Below are positions 12,315-27,300 of a DNA stretch of 64,000 nt, one piece after another. A model generated the notes under the pieces. It saw only the letters and a list, made by a program, of their open reading frames with translations, did not search any database and had not been told where the DNA came from. The DNA is taken from contig CM028327.1 of NCBI GenBank assembly GCA_016647705.1, positions 44,022,017 through 44,086,016 on the forward strand. The letters run 5' to 3'. Origin of the DNA: Eucommia ulmoides. Taxonomy: Eukaryota > Streptophyta > Magnoliopsida > Garryales > Eucommiaceae. How positions within the stretch are numbered: position 1 is the stretch's first letter; each line of letters begins with the position of its first letter. Made by a program: the position numbers and the translations under genes.

Positions 12315-15300
12315 ATGGCGCCCAAAGTTCTCATGGTGAGACAAATCTTCTTTTACTTCCACTTGTTGTTTGCTCACAAACCCTTTTTTTTTTTTTTCGT
12401 TTTTTTTGACTGTTTTGCTGAAAAATCCCATTTGAATTTCTGTTTTGGCTCTCTTCTCATGATCTTCTCGTATATGTTTGTTCGGTGTTTTCTTCCCTCA
12501 GGTGGCGGAGAAGCCTAGCATTGCGCTTTCGATCGCCACAGTACTCTCCGGTGGTCAAGTATGCAACTGCCATGTAGCTTAATGATTGTTTCTGTTTTCA
12601 AAAACGATGTTCGTTGCTAGTTTGTTTGAATTCATTTATATGATAATTGTCTAGAAATTGAATTGAAATTTCAAACGGAGAGATAAGCTGAGAAGGGGTG
12701 GAGTGATGAATTTTAGTTCATTTGCATTTTCTTTTGGTCGGTGGGGAAGTTTAATTACAGAAGAAATTTATGTTCTTAGTTTCTGTTCTTGATGTAGAGG
12801 TGGACTCTATACAGTCTCTCTCTCTCTCTCTAGTTACTGTTTGAGTTTTTAGTTTGAATTTGAATGTTTGTTTGCACTAGTGAAATTTCTGAAAGTAACT
12901 ATGAATTACGGGTGATATTGTGTTGCAGATGTTGACCAGGAGAGGTAGTACTGAGGTCCATGAGTTTGATGGAGTATTTTTGGGATCTCGGGCACAATAT
13001 AAAGTCACATCAGTGATTGGACATGTTTTCAGGTTTCCCTTCCAACCTATCAGTTGTCATGGCGAAGTAACAATCATTACGTATAATGCTAAAATTAGTT
13101 GAAATGTTTAATGCAAATTTGAGAATGCTCATATTGTATATATGAGATGTTCAAGTTTTTGGGTTGTAGTTCTTTTTTAATATTCTTCAATTTAGACTAT
13201 ATTTGCTCTTTTGGTTTGCACTCTCTGTATATGTGTAGATACATGCATACGTGTCTGTACTCAAGTTTTTTTCTATTCCTTGGTTAGTTATCTTGTTGAG
13301 TGATGCAATGGTTGATACTTGATACCTGGGGCCAATGCCCTTCTATTCCAAATCATCTATGTTATATCTTGTAATAATATTTTAAATTCCTAAGTGTATT
13401 TTAAGTACTGCTCTTCATGATTTTCGTCTAATGACTTAAAAGTTCTTTTTCTGTGTGCAATTGAACGAAATTGGCCTCTACAAGATAGAGTTTTCCTCCT
13501 TTTTCACCATTAAAAGAGGAAAACACACACGTAAAAAGTGGAGCGGACTACCTCTTAGTTACCCTTGCTATTAGATCACATGGTTGCATTTGATCGATTC
13601 TGAACAAGGAATATGTAGAAACTTTGAATTTGATTTTCTTGTATCTTTAGGTGCATTATTGACTAATGAATGCTGCCCAAATTTTAAAATTTGTCCTTCT
13701 TATACCTAGTTTGCACATGATTTGTAGGTTCCATAGGAGAATATGGACTTAAGAAGTTAGAATGGTATTAAGGAAGATAAGTAATGAAAATGCAGTATGG
13801 CAGCCTGGATGAGATCCCGATAGATATTTGGAAGAGTTTGGTAGACCTTGGGGAAGATTGGTTGACTATGATATTCAATGGCATATTGAAATATAACAAA
13901 TGGTGGATGATCGGAGGAAGCATTTTAGTGTCTAATACAAAAATAATGGAGATGTCTAACGTTTCTCAAATTATCGGGGCATAAAACTTATGAGTCATAT
14001 ACCATGAAACTTTGGGAGTGAGTGAAAAATTATAGGGTAACACATGAGAAGAGCATAGAAGAGAATCAATTTGAATTTTTGCCCAACTGGCTGACAGTTG
14101 AAGCCATATATTTACTTAGGCAATTGATGGAGAAATATGGGGAAAGGTAGAAAGATTTACATATTGTTTTTGTAGGCTTGGAAAATGCTATATGATCGGG
14201 TATAGAGAAGTACTATGGCGGGTTCTAGAAAGAAGGAAATATCCAATGATTATATTGAGGACATGTATGACGATATGGTTACTAGTGTTCAAACTGTGAG
14301 AGGTGCTACTTGTGTTTTTTTAATTAATATATGTTTGCATCAATGATCATCTTTAAGCCTTTACCCCTTTGTTTTAGTGTTGGATGATGAACTCATGAAA
14401 CATATTCAAGATGGATATCATAAATTATGTTGTTTGCAGATGAGATAGTATTATTAATTGATGAAATTAGAAAAGGTCTTAACAATAAATTAGAATATTG
14501 GAGAGAAATCTTAGAGTTTAGAGGCCTTTAGGATTATTAAAAGTATGACAAAATATATGCATTGTGATTTTGGTAATACTCAGAAAGTTGGTGACATGGT
14601 AAAAATTTGAGATCAATAGGCCCACAGGGTTGATGATTTTAGATACTTAGTTTCTATATTTAAGGGGAATGGAGAAATCGAGGAACACTTTATGCATGGA
14701 GTCAGTCAAACATGATGGTTAAAGTGGAGTAATGCAGTTGGGGTAATTTGTAATTGTAGGATATTTTTGAAACTGAAAGGAAAATTCCACAAATTTGCAA
14801 TAAGATTGGCGATACTCTATAGTTCAGAATGTAGGGCAGTAAACAAGAAGTAGTTAAGAAAATAGGTGTAGAGATGATGATGTTAAGGTGGATTAGTGGT
14901 CACACAAGGATGGATAAAGTTAGGATGAGATTATTAAGTGGGGGTTAGGAATAACAACTATTAAATATTAGATGAGAGAAATTGTATACAATGGTTTTGA
15001 CTTTGTGCATAGAAGTCCTAAGGACGCTCCAGTGTGAAAATGTGATTTTATTCAAGTGGAAGATACTCTAACGGGGAGAGTTAGGCCTAAGAAAACTTGG
15101 GATGAGCCCATTAGGAATGATCTACTTGCTTTGAATTTAAATGATCGAGATCTCCTTTTGCTTGAAAGAAGGGCAACTTTAAGGATTGTTTCTTCTCATT
15201 TAGAAAGGTGAAGGGAGTCAAATACGCAGTCTCATTGTGCAAGTTGGCACCCGCTTCTTTTGTTGTATGAAATGAATTTCTGGTTTGACTGTTAAATAAT

Positions 15301-18300
15301 CTATATGGCGCAAATAGATTCATGTAGTCGACCTTTTTTAGTTGAGACAAAAGCTTTGTTATAGTTGAATCCCACAAATCTTGTGTTATCTCATCCTGAG
15401 CTATATCTAAGCCTAGAGGCAATCTTTCTCTTTCAAGGTGTCTTTTGAGAGCGAGTTACACCGAATTGGTTTTCAAATGGTATCAAAGTCAAACCTCTTG
15501 TCTGATGTTGCCCCCTCGATATCCGTTTGCAGTGGTTTGGCAAAGTCCACCATGCGCGTAAAGGGACAATGTTGAATCCCACTTTGATATCCGCTCACAG
15601 TTGTTTGACAAACTTCACGCAGCGCTTAGGGGGCTTGTTGAATCCCATATCACTTGTGTTACCTCATCCTTAGCTATATATAAACCTAGGGGCAATCCTC
15701 CTTTCTCAAGGTGTCTTTTGAGAGTGAGTTAGGCCCATTGGATTTCTACAGGGTATCAGAGCCTGGCCTCTTATTTGATGTTGAGTCCCCTGATATTCGT
15801 TTGCAATGGTTGAAGTCTATCATGTGAGTTTGTGTGTGTGTGTTGGGGGGTGGGTGGGGGGTGGCGTGTTGAATCCCATCCCGATATCCGTTCGCTGTGG
15901 TTAAGTCCACCCTGCACGTGAGGGGGCTTGTTGAATCCCATATCACTTGTGTTACCTCATCCTGAGCTATATCTAAGGCTAGAGGCAATCCTCCTCTTTC
16001 AAGGCGTCTTTTGATAGTGAGTTGGGCCCATTTGGGTTTCTACAGTTGTTGTTGTTGTTGTTGTCATCTTTCCTGTGCAATGTAACGCGAGTCTGCATTG
16101 CTCTGTTATGTCAGTAATACCCTTGAAATTGGCTTCATAATAGGTGGTGGTGGTGCTTAGTGTTGATTGATCTCTATGAAGCGCTATGCTCGCTCATTTC
16201 ATTGTAGTACTGGACAATTGATAGTATAGGAGCTGAAAGATTGAACCAGCATCGTACAGACAAAATGAGATTACACGATCAATACAAGGTTATGTTTTGA
16301 ATTTCATGTAATAACGAAATTGCTACTGACCAAATTTTTTCATATTCAATCAGATAAAGAAAATCTACAGCGTTGTATAGGAATGAGAAGTTCCAGCTGC
16401 ATATGCCATAGAGATAAAGTTGGTCTTGTCTGAGTGTTCAGTGACAAAAATGGTTGCTTGATAGATTTGAAGAGTTTCATTAACATATTTGATTGGGAGT
16501 TTAGAAAAAAGTGTAACGAATTCTGCAAGAAATTATAGATTGCTAGTTGCATGACGGGAAACCACTCAATGTTGAAGTTTGCACATGATGTGAATTGTGA
16601 TAATGCTCCTTTTGTCAAGGGTGTCTGCCATATTTTATCAGCATATATGATAGATTATAGAGAATTTTTCTAGACTTCGCCATCACTATTATAAGAGCTA
16701 GAAATTGAAGTTTAACTGGATTTTGATTTATGAGCAATTATGCTCTACCAATGTTCCACCAATATCAAGTGAAATGCAGTTCAATTGATGGTTTGCATAC
16801 TCAGCCACAATAATGTGATGGTCGCAATGCTGATTGTAGATTTTTGTATTTGTGCAAATCTAGTGTAGATTTTCCGGCAGCTTATCAGAGTTGGGCAGAT
16901 ACAGATCCTCTTGATCTTTTTGAAGCTCCAGTTGTGAAGTCAGAGTCAAACCCCAAGGTGTGAGCTACTTCATTTTACCAGTAATTGGTTGTGGTGGCTA
17001 TAAATAAGGGCTTTCACTTTCTGGAAATATGAGCAGGTCGAGGAGTGAGAATTTTTTTAAGTTTCTCATTTTCACTTATATTATTCCTACCACGTCTTGG
17101 GGAAATATAAGGTTGTGAAATGAATCTATAAATTAATGGAAAACCCACATGGATGGAGATGTTGCTAGATATGGCAATATTGCCCTACTCCTCGTGGAAA
17201 ATTTAAATGTGTTCGTACCATAGGATTGGGGACACCATTGGGTTGTAAATACATGTTCTGATTCTGGGTGGGCATAGTATACGCCTACTCTGCCATCTGA
17301 ACCATATCTTCGTTTCACTGCTAGATTGTTTAAATGATGATGATGTTGTACGTTCTACACAAATCATCCAACACTTTCAAGAAATTGGTAATACTTGTTG
17401 GAATATTCAATATTGGTAGTATTTGTATATATGGAAAGTCAAATATACAGATTAGGAAAATATAGTTAATTGTAATTAGTTATTTACCTTTTTTAGTTCT
17501 TAAGTTTTCCTATATGTAGTCTCATATTGTATGATTAATAATATACACAATTGATTAATGCATTTCAAGTTGGTATCAGAGCAAAAAATCCAAAAAACCC
17601 TAGCCTCTGTTCAGCCGCCGGCCCTTTACAAGTTTTCGAAGTTCGCCGCCGGCCATTGCAGTCGTCGACGACGTTCGCTGGCATCCAACAACAACCGACG
17701 AAGGTTCGCCAACGTCTCTTACAGCCATGCGACGAACGAAAGCTCCCCTACAGCCGACGACGAGCCCTCATTACAACTGACGAAGCCTCGCCGGTCCTCT
17801 ACAGCCGCCGACGAACACTCTCCGACCTTCTACAACCGACAACGAAGCCTCGTTAGTCCTCTACTTGCCGCCGACAGCCTCGCCGGAGCCCTAGCAGTCG
17901 ACGAACGGACCCTCGCGAGATCTGTACGAAACAGATCTTGCGATTTCAACTCGATTGCGGCCACCGACGAACACTCGCGGCCACCGACGAACACTCGCCG
18001 CCCTAGCCACCGCCACCGCTGCCGGATTTGCTTGAAAACGACGAAACCGAGTCAACTCAGTGAGTCAACTCAGCATCCAGCAACTTGGTTTCGCGAGATT
18101 TACTCGTTGAAGGCCAACCCGTCGATTCTTAATTTCTGACGGTATTTCCCCTTGCCTTTACCATGTCCGACGTTACCTCGGAATCCATCCCAAGGTCCAG
18201 CCAATTTACTGAACTAAAGCATCTCCCTTCCGAATCCCACTCCATCCAAATCACCTCTGTTCGTCTGAATGGAACCAATTTCTTACGTTGGTCTCAATCG

Positions 18301-21300
18301 GTGCGAATGTATATCCGTGGACGAGGATGGATGGGATATCTAACCGGTGATGCAAAGGAGCCCTCCATCAAAGATCCGTCGCATACGACTTGGGATGCTA
18401 AAAACTCCATGGTGATGACATGGCTTGTAAACTCTATGGATGAGGAAATCAGCTCCAACTACATGTGCTACCCTACGGCGAAAGAACTTTGGGACAATGT
18501 AAATCAGATGTATTCTGATATGGGAAACCAATCTCAAAAGTATGAGTTGACTCTAAAACTCCGTGATATCCGTCAAGGCGAAGACAGTATCACCAAATAT
18601 TTCAATTCATTGAAGAGAATATGGCAATATTAAGATATGTTCGACGATCATGAATGGCATTCGACCGAGGATTATAGCCACTATAAGAAGTTGGTGGATG
18701 ATGATCGTGTTTTTAAGTTCCTAGCAGGTCTAAAACCGGAACTTGACGAAGTTAGGGGACGAATCATTGGTCGTCAGCCTCTTCCCTCAATTAATGAGGT
18801 TTTCTCGGAGGTCCGAAGGGAGGAGACCCGTCGGAACGTTATGCTTAACAAGCCACAAACTATCAGCCCTACAGTTGCTTCAATTGACCAGTCTGCTTTG
18901 GTTGCTGCTAATGCTTACTCCAGCAGGTTTCCACGCTGAGTAGAGGGATGTCCTCGTATATGGTGCGACTACTGCAACAAGCCCCGTCATACACGGGAAA
19001 CATGCTGGAAAATCCATGGGAAACCAGCAAATTTGAAGAGCAACAAAACGGGAGAAAAATCTAACCGATCCTATCCTTCCGCGCATGAAGCTGCCACCAC
19101 TTCATTCAACAAAGAACAGATTGATCAACTTCTGAAACTGCTGACTGTCAATTCATCATTTGGTACTCCTAATGCTTCCTTAGCTCGAACAGGTAGTAAA
19201 TTTAGAGCCTTTTCTTGTTCCTTAAACTCAGCACCTTGGATTATTGATTCAGGTGCTTCTGATCATATGACAAGTTTTTATCACCTTTTCAATACCTACT
19301 CACCGTGTTCTGGTAATGAAAGAATTAGAATTGCAGACGGTAGTTTCTCACCCATTGCAGGAAAAGGCCAAATAACAATCTCAGATAGTGTTAATCTAAA
19401 AACGGTCCTCCACGTTCCTAAACTTACTTGTAACCTCTTATCTGTAAGTAAACTATTGCGAGATTCGAATTGTCATGCCATTTTTTCTGAATCTCAATGT
19501 TTCTTTCAGGACCTGAGCTCGGGGAAGATGATTGGCAGTGCTAGATTGGTGGATGGCCTGTATTACTTCGATGATAACTCCTTGAGGAATAAAACAACTC
19601 ACGACACCAGTAGTATGAGTTCAACGTCTGTTCGTGATAAAATCATGCTTTGGCACCTTAGATTAGGACATCCAAGTTTTCAAAACAGAAACGAAACTGG
19701 AACATCATAACAACGAATTAATCAGAATCAATATCAACTACAACGACATTTGTTTCCGACGTTATTTACGAATATGGATTGTTCTTCCTTTTATTGTGAA
19801 AGTTGTTTGTTTGCAAAAAGTCAGCGTATTTCTTATATTTCAAAACCATATCGTGCATCTAAACCATTTTATTTAATTCACAGCGATGTATGGGGTCCCT
19901 CAAAAATCACAACACTATCCGAAAAAAGATGGGTTGTGACATTTATTGATGATCATAAACGTTTAAGTTGGACATATTTGATGCGTGCAAAATCTGATGT
20001 AGCAGTTTTATTTAAAGATTTTTGCATCATGCTAGAAAACCAATTTCAAATGAAACCTAGCATTCTTCACACAGATAATGGAACAGAATATTTCAATGAA
20101 TGTTTAGGCAGTTTTTTGAAAACAAATGGTATTCTACATCAATTCACGTGTCGTGACACGCCCCAACAAAATGGCATTGCTGAAAAAAAAAAAAAATACT
20201 TACTCGAAGTCGCACGTGCACTCATGTTTTCTATGCATATTCCAAAATATTTGTGGAGTGATACTCTTTTAACAGCCGCATATTTAATAAATCGCATGCC
20301 TACACGTATTCTAAATTACACCACACCATTTGATAACTTCAAAACACACTTTCTAGCTTCTAGGATATCAGCTGACCTGCCTCTTAAAATATTTGGCTGC
20401 ACCTCTTATGTTCATATTCCTAGCCAATTTCGGTCTAAACTTGATCCTAGAGCAGAAAAATGTGTTTTCATCGGTTATGCACCAAATCAAAAAGAGTATA
20501 AGTGTTACAATCCACAAACCAAGAAAATTCATGTTAGTATGGACGTCACGTTTTTGGAAAATATTTCCTTCTTTGACAAAAATCCCTTTCAGGGGGAGAA
20601 TGTAATGGAAGGGAATTTTTGGGTCACTGATGATCCTTTCCCTACCACAGTCTTGGAAATTTTTCCTCCAAATCAGTCAAAAACAAATGATGACAATATT
20701 GAAAAACAAAAAGGGATCCCTAAAAAGAATACAGATCAGCCTACTGTTCTAGCACAAGATCAATCCGACTCCCCAAGCAATGATTCAGGTAATCCTATAT
20801 CTTTACCACCTCCTGATGAATCTTCTCATTCCAGTACTCCTCCAGATCTTAATATCCCTATAGCCATCAGGAAAGGAGTTAGAACCTGCACCAATCATCC
20901 CATATCTAGATATGTATCCTACACAAAACTTTCCGAACCTTATAGAGTCTTTACTCCTAAAGTTACTAATCTGTTTATTCCAAGGAACATTGAGGAAGCA
21001 CTAGGTGATACAGGTTGGAAGCTAGCAGTTCTGGAAGAGATGAATGCTCTTAAAAGGAGTGGTACGTGGGAAATAGTTGATTCGCCAAATGATACAAAGA
21101 TAGTCGGGTGCAAGTGGGTATTCACAGTTAAGTGTAAGGCAGATGGAAGCATAGAACGGTATAAAGCAAGGCTCGTGGCTAAAGGGTTCACGCAGACATA
21201 TGGAATAGACTACCAAGAAACATTTGCTATTCGGGTTCTATTGTCCTTAGCTGTGAATCTTGATTGGCCATTACACCAATTAGACGTGAAAAATGCCTTT

Positions 21301-24300
21301 CTAAATGGAGACTTGGAGGAAGAAGTGTTCATGAGTTTACCACCGGGCTTTGAGAGAAAGATAGGACAAGGAAAGGTGTGCAAGTTAAAGAAGTCACTAT
21401 ACGGCCTAAAACAGTCACCAAGAGCGTGGTTTGAACGCTTTGGAATTACTGTAAAAGGTCAGGGTTATCAACAAAGCCAAGCAGATCATACTATGTTTTA
21501 TAGACACTTAATTGATGGTAAGATTGCCATTTTAATTGTCTATGTAGATGATATTATCTTAACAGGAAGTGATAGTGACGAGTTGAGAAGACTTAAAGAA
21601 AACTTGCTGATAATTTTGAAATCAAAGATTTAGGACCATTAAAATATTTTCTTGGAATGGAATTTGCTAGATCAAAGGGAGGCATATTTGTGAGTCAAAG
21701 AAAATATGTACTCGACCTACTGAATGAAACAGGGTTACTCGGGTGCAAAGCTGTAGAAACTCCAAGTGAACCGAATGAGAAACTGCAACCGGTCAAACCT
21801 GAAGCTGTGATAAACCAAGAATAATATCAAAGACTAGTGGGGCGGTTAATCTACTTATCACATACCCGTCCTAATATAGCCTTTACCGTAAGCATGGTCA
21901 GCCAATTCATGCACTCACCAGGACAAGAACACTTCGATACTGCCTATAGAATACTAAGGTACTTAAAGGGTACTCCTGGAAAGGGAATTTTGTACAAGAA
22001 ACGTGGTCACCACCTTGTAGAGGTTTACACCGATGCAGACTGGGCTGGGAGCATCACGGACAGGAGATCGACCTCCGGTTAATGTACTTTTGTTGGTGGG
22101 AACCTCGTCACATGGCGGAGCAAGAAACAGAATGTCGTAGCTAGAAACAGCGCAGAAGCGGAGTACAGATCAGTGGCTCACGGCATCTGTGAAGTGTTAT
22201 GGATTAACAGATTACTCGGAGAGTTGAAGATATCTAATTCAATACCTATGAAGGTCTACTGTGATAACAAATCAGCCATTGCGATTGCTCACAATCCGGT
22301 GTTGCACGATCGGACAAAACATGTGGAAGTGGACAAGCATTTCATCAAGGAAAAGATCGATAGTGGACAAATATGTATGCCATATGTATCGACTACTGAA
22401 CAGATCGCAGACATTCTAACAAAAGGATTACCAAAGAAGAGATTCGATTATCTAGTATGCAAGCTGACAATGGAAGATATCTTCATACCAGCTTGAGGGG
22501 GAGTGTTGGAATATATTCAATATTGGTAGTATTTGTATATATGGAAAGTCAAATATACAGATTAGGAAAATAGTTAATTGTAATTAGTTATTTACCTTTT
22601 TTATTTTTTTTAGTTCTTAAGTTTTCCTATATGTAGTCTCATATTGTATGATTAATAATATACATAATTGATTAATTCATTTCACGTATACTCCAGAAAC
22701 CCAACTCAATTTTTTTTCCTTGATCATTCCGATATGTCTCTTTTGCATCTATGTTTGGCAAACACAAAGAGAACTGACCTCATCATCTTTCATCTCTCTG
22801 CCCCGCTCTCTCCCTCTCAAGGACGCAGTCACAGCTGCTAATGGTATATTTGTCTTGCTCTCCTCCATCGCAGGACACAACCCTGCTCTCTCTCACAGGC
22901 ACAGAGCTGCTCGATCTTTGTTGACTGAACGTCCCTCCTCTCTTTCTCGCTCACACATGCACACACAACACACACACACACACACACACATTGATGATTG
23001 AGCAGTGTCTGCTTGCAGATTTGTTTTTTACCCTTTTGTCTGTGGTGTCCTTATCTGTATGTCTAATATTGTGGATGCCTAGTCTGTGCGAGTTCTTTAC
23101 AAAGTAATTATAATTTTTCTAAAAAAAAAATACTGGAATCACATATATATATACACATATTTACATTAAGCCAATAAAATGGATTTTGAAAATCCGATTA
23201 TTGAAAAATGGATTTTGGATTTTAAAAATTCGTATTTGGCAAAAAAAAAAGAAAAAAGAAAAAGACAAACTGATTATAAAAATCCGTTTATGCGATCAAC
23301 ATTTTTTCTTTTTATAAAATACATGAAACGGAGATCAAATCTCCGTTTCATGCATTACCTCCATTTCGGAGTTCCCCCCCGCCGCCTCCCCCCTCCCCCA
23401 CTCTCCCTTCTTTTTCATGAATCCCCAATTCCCCATTCTTCTTTTCTCCTTTCCGAACCCCCTTCTCCATTTTTCTCGTAACCCTAATCCTAATCTTCAA
23501 TTAGTGTTCTTTAAATTTAATATGTGAGTTGATTTTTAAAATAGAAATTTTGGATGAATATATTTAGCATATGTACGCATTGTTTTAAAAATATACTAGT
23601 TTTAGAATGTTAACCTACAAGTTTTTAAAAATTAAACTACAATTTATATAATAGTGTTTAAAATTTGACTGTTAACATTTAAAGTTTTTTTTTTTTAATT
23701 TCATGTTTAATAATATTTTTTTAAAAATAAACAATACATTTAGGGAAAAAAAAAAATTTAGATCACTCTCATTTGTTTTCACACCTAAAAATAAAGAAAT
23801 AAAGAGCTAAAAAAATTTAAGTATTAAGTTCCAAGAGGATATATATAATTATTTAACTTTTTAATATGTGTTTGGATAACAATTTTATTTATTTATTTTT
23901 AGATTTTTTAATTTTGTTTTTCAGGTTAGGTTTTAAGCAATATAATAGCTCTCAATTTGTGGTGGTTGGTAAATTTAATTTTTAAAATTTTTATTAATGA
24001 TTATCAATAAAAAAAAGTCACAATAAAAGAGGAAAAAAGAGAATGTACAACTTTTTTAACCAATTTTATATGTCATATTTATTAAAAAAGAAAATAGACA
24101 TTTCGAATGGAAAGAAAATTAAGGAAATACTTGGATAATTATTACAATGAATACAATTAATATAAGTGAGGGATTGATCTCAAAGCAAAACAACTGAAAA
24201 TAACCGATATAGACATTAAATTGAAATTAAACACGATGACAAGTACAAGTAATCTTAAAAATTAAAAAAAATAAAACATTAGATAAATTAAAAATACTAT

Positions 24301-27300
24301 ATCATTGAATTTTTTTAACATCGATAACTACTTAGTTTTATTAAACCATTCGTAGTAAATCTTGTCATCTTCGTAATCAGACAGTTTGGGTCATCTATGT
24401 ATTTGGGATCAGTAAAGTACTTTAAACGTCTACTCGTTTGCATTTGGCGCATTGCTCTTCTGAATCTTGTGAAGTTGTTGTTTGACATGAATCTGTTTCT
24501 CCATTTCTTTTATTTCTCGTTTCAATGCGCGACAAATTTTGCTGATGTTATTCGATTCGTTTTTCAATATTTTGAAAGACCGTAATTTCAGAATCTTAAG
24601 GTGGTACATATGAGATCTTGCCTCATAAAGGTTTCCTCTTTATCATTAGTGTTGGCCATTGTAAATTTTTTGTCTCTTCGCTATCTTTGCCCCATTCGGT
24701 GTAGTTGTAACTCTCGTGGTAACGACGATTGACCCAACGAATAGTTTGTTTGAAAGGATGACCGTGTACTAAGAAAGTTTGTTTCCTTGTGATGGGATTC
24801 AACCATGCACCAGAGAGATATAGTTGTCGTTGAACACCAGTGCAATTTGTAATAACATCCCATGGACCACAAAACGAATTGGGGTAACACAACTTATCTC
24901 GGGCGTCATACCATACTAGTGGGCGTCGCAGTTCGTCTTTGCTCTAATGTATGACCTTTGACCGGCGTATCTGGATTTCATACCACGTATGTATCTCATC
25001 TTGGTACTTAGCATGGTTTTTCATCCCTGAACCCCCATCAGTGCAATGGATTTTCATTGGTTCCTTGCCTTTGCTCTTACTCTTGTCGTTTTCTGACTCG
25101 CTTGCCATTTGAACTGATTTTTTGAGTAATGAAAATGGAGAAGAGAAATGAATGTGGTGTGAATGATAATTCTGCAAGTATAGATGTATATATAGGCAAA
25201 ATTTTGGCGCCAAAATAATATTTCGCCGACAACTTTCCCAATTTTTTCACTAATTTCCCCCCAAACTATTCCCCTCCAATTTGATGTATTTTTTTCCCCC
25301 AAAATATTTTTCTCCATTTTCTTTTTCATTTCCCTCCAAGCTTCCATGATCCAAGGCTTTATGATTGTAGAAACACGTGTGTTGCCCATTGTACTGCATA
25401 ATCTGGAACATGCCGTGACTCTTTTTCAGAGCCGCCCGCATCCTCCACTTGCAACTGTGTTTGCATTTAATCGATCAAACTTTAGTGTGCGTCTTCACCA
25501 CATACAACTCTTTATTTTTCATAATATGGTAATATTTCTTGTCATTCTGAACATGTTTCTTGTCCTTAAAGACGATGCCACTATGGAATTCGTCCATTTT
25601 CGAGGTCCAGAAATTATTCCACAACTTTGGTTCATACTTTGCCATGTCATCGTCATCACCCCATTCCAATTGATTATAAAATGGAATAACTCTGTGTAAC
25701 GGCAATTGTTTACTCGCTTGCCCGCTTGGCTCAACATCCATATCTTCATTTTCATCCCCACCATTCTCTTCTTCCTCCAATGCAACAACACCATCTAACT
25801 TTGTCTGCTCAACATTGTGAAAACTATCGATTGTATTTAGCTCACCCTCCATGTTCCCATCATACCTAGAACCTACCACAATTGTTGTCATGCGGTGGAC
25901 TGGTTGGCGAATGATGGTGATGTGGAGTTGCAGAACTGGTGCCTGCATCACGGTTGATCATGGTATGGGGATGATATTCTTCGGGAATATAGGGCGATTG
26001 GAGAGTGTAATTGAATTGAACAACTTGGGGGTCGGACATGGGAATGTTATGCGAAGAAAATTGTCCGGATAACGCAATACCATAAGGATTGAAACTCTGA
26101 GTTAAAAATTGGGTAAAAGGACCAGGTTAGGAAGAAAATATTGTAGCGTGATCAAATGCTTGCTCTACCTTGACATAAACCTCAACACCAAGCAACACCG
26201 CATCCTAAGAGGTAACTGAAGCATATGGTCTAATGCCGCATTGTCCTCGATTGAAAACAACATGTATCTATAATTTCCCGGCCCAATAACAGCTATCGGC
26301 AACCTACACTTTAACTTTAAATTTCCATCAATTCCATCCTCAAGGATACAACGTTGTAACATACCAATCAATTTGTTTAACGTAATCCCCTGACAAACAT
26401 TCAACGGTTTTACCGCAGACATGCTATATGACACTTCAATTTCAGTTCCTTCTAATATCCTGCCATCTCAATACAAATAAAATGTGACATTCTCCATTTC
26501 AAATAGCTAGTATTTCACAAATCAAAACAAAACCAAAAAAATATTATTATCATTATCAATCATATATACGCAATTACTTACTATAAAATCATCTTATTTT
26601 CTTTTTAAAAGTTTAAAGAACACCAAAAAATTAATAAAACGTCACCTAATTAAATATTACAATTTTTTTTAATTATAACTAATTAAAAAAATGAGAAAAA
26701 AGAAGAAGTTGAATTCAACAAGAAAATCAGTTAAAAAAATGTTGAATTTATGAAATGGATTGAGCCAATTCATAACCACATAAACATCAACATTTTGAAT
26801 TAGTTTTCATCAAAAAAAGATGATCAGGACACCTATCCAACTAGAAGTACAAACAATGGAAAATTTTCATAGAAAAAGCGAAAAAGTTGAATTCAACCAG
26901 GAAAATAGTTAAAAAAAAGAGTTGAATTTATGAAAAGAATTGATGTAATCCATAACCGCACAAAATTAACATTTTTCAAGTACTATTCAAATGGATTGAG
27001 CTAATCCATGGCCACATCAAAATCAACATTTTCAACTTCTTCTTTTTTTATATCAATAAAAACAAAGTCACATCATCAATAAATCTATAAGATCTACAAC
27101 AAAATCATCTTATTTTCTTTTTAAAAGTTTAAAGAACACCAAAAAATTAATAAAATGAGGTCTCAATAAATATTACACAAAAACGTTTAATTAGAACTAA
27201 TTAAAATATGAGATCTACAAAAAATACAATCTATCCCTAAGCCCTAGAGTTGTTTACATTAAAAAAAAAAAAAATTTAGATAAAAAAATAAAACTGAGAT

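Larger units (their letters stand above)
17396..22684 (+). mobile_element. Ty1/copia LTR retrotransposon, broken, in TOP3B intron 4
   Basis: Two LTRs of about 172 and 181 bp (17396-17567 and 22504-22684) both run TGTTGGAATAT...TTTCA and differ by only a few substitutions and short indels. The primer-binding stretch TGGTATCAGAGC follows the 5' LTR at 17571, and the polypurine run gagggggag precedes the 3' LTR. Parts appear in copia order: a long GC-rich leader, gag of the UBN2 type ([18 protein letters not shown]), protease ([12 protein letters not shown]), integrase (LIHSDVWGP), reverse transcriptase ([10 protein letters not shown]) and RNase H (YTDADWAGS). The order integrase before reverse transcriptase marks it as copia, not gypsy. 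The coding region carries several breaks, so it looks inactive. LTR similarity suggests a fairly recent insertion, probably within about a million years. It has the same orientation as TOP3B. A clean target duplication was not seen. Confidence 0.95.

Noticed and set aside
17391-22692. Target duplication of the copia element
   Set aside because: ATACT occurs on the left and three bases beyond the right LTR end, but it does not abut the LTR, so I do not claim it.
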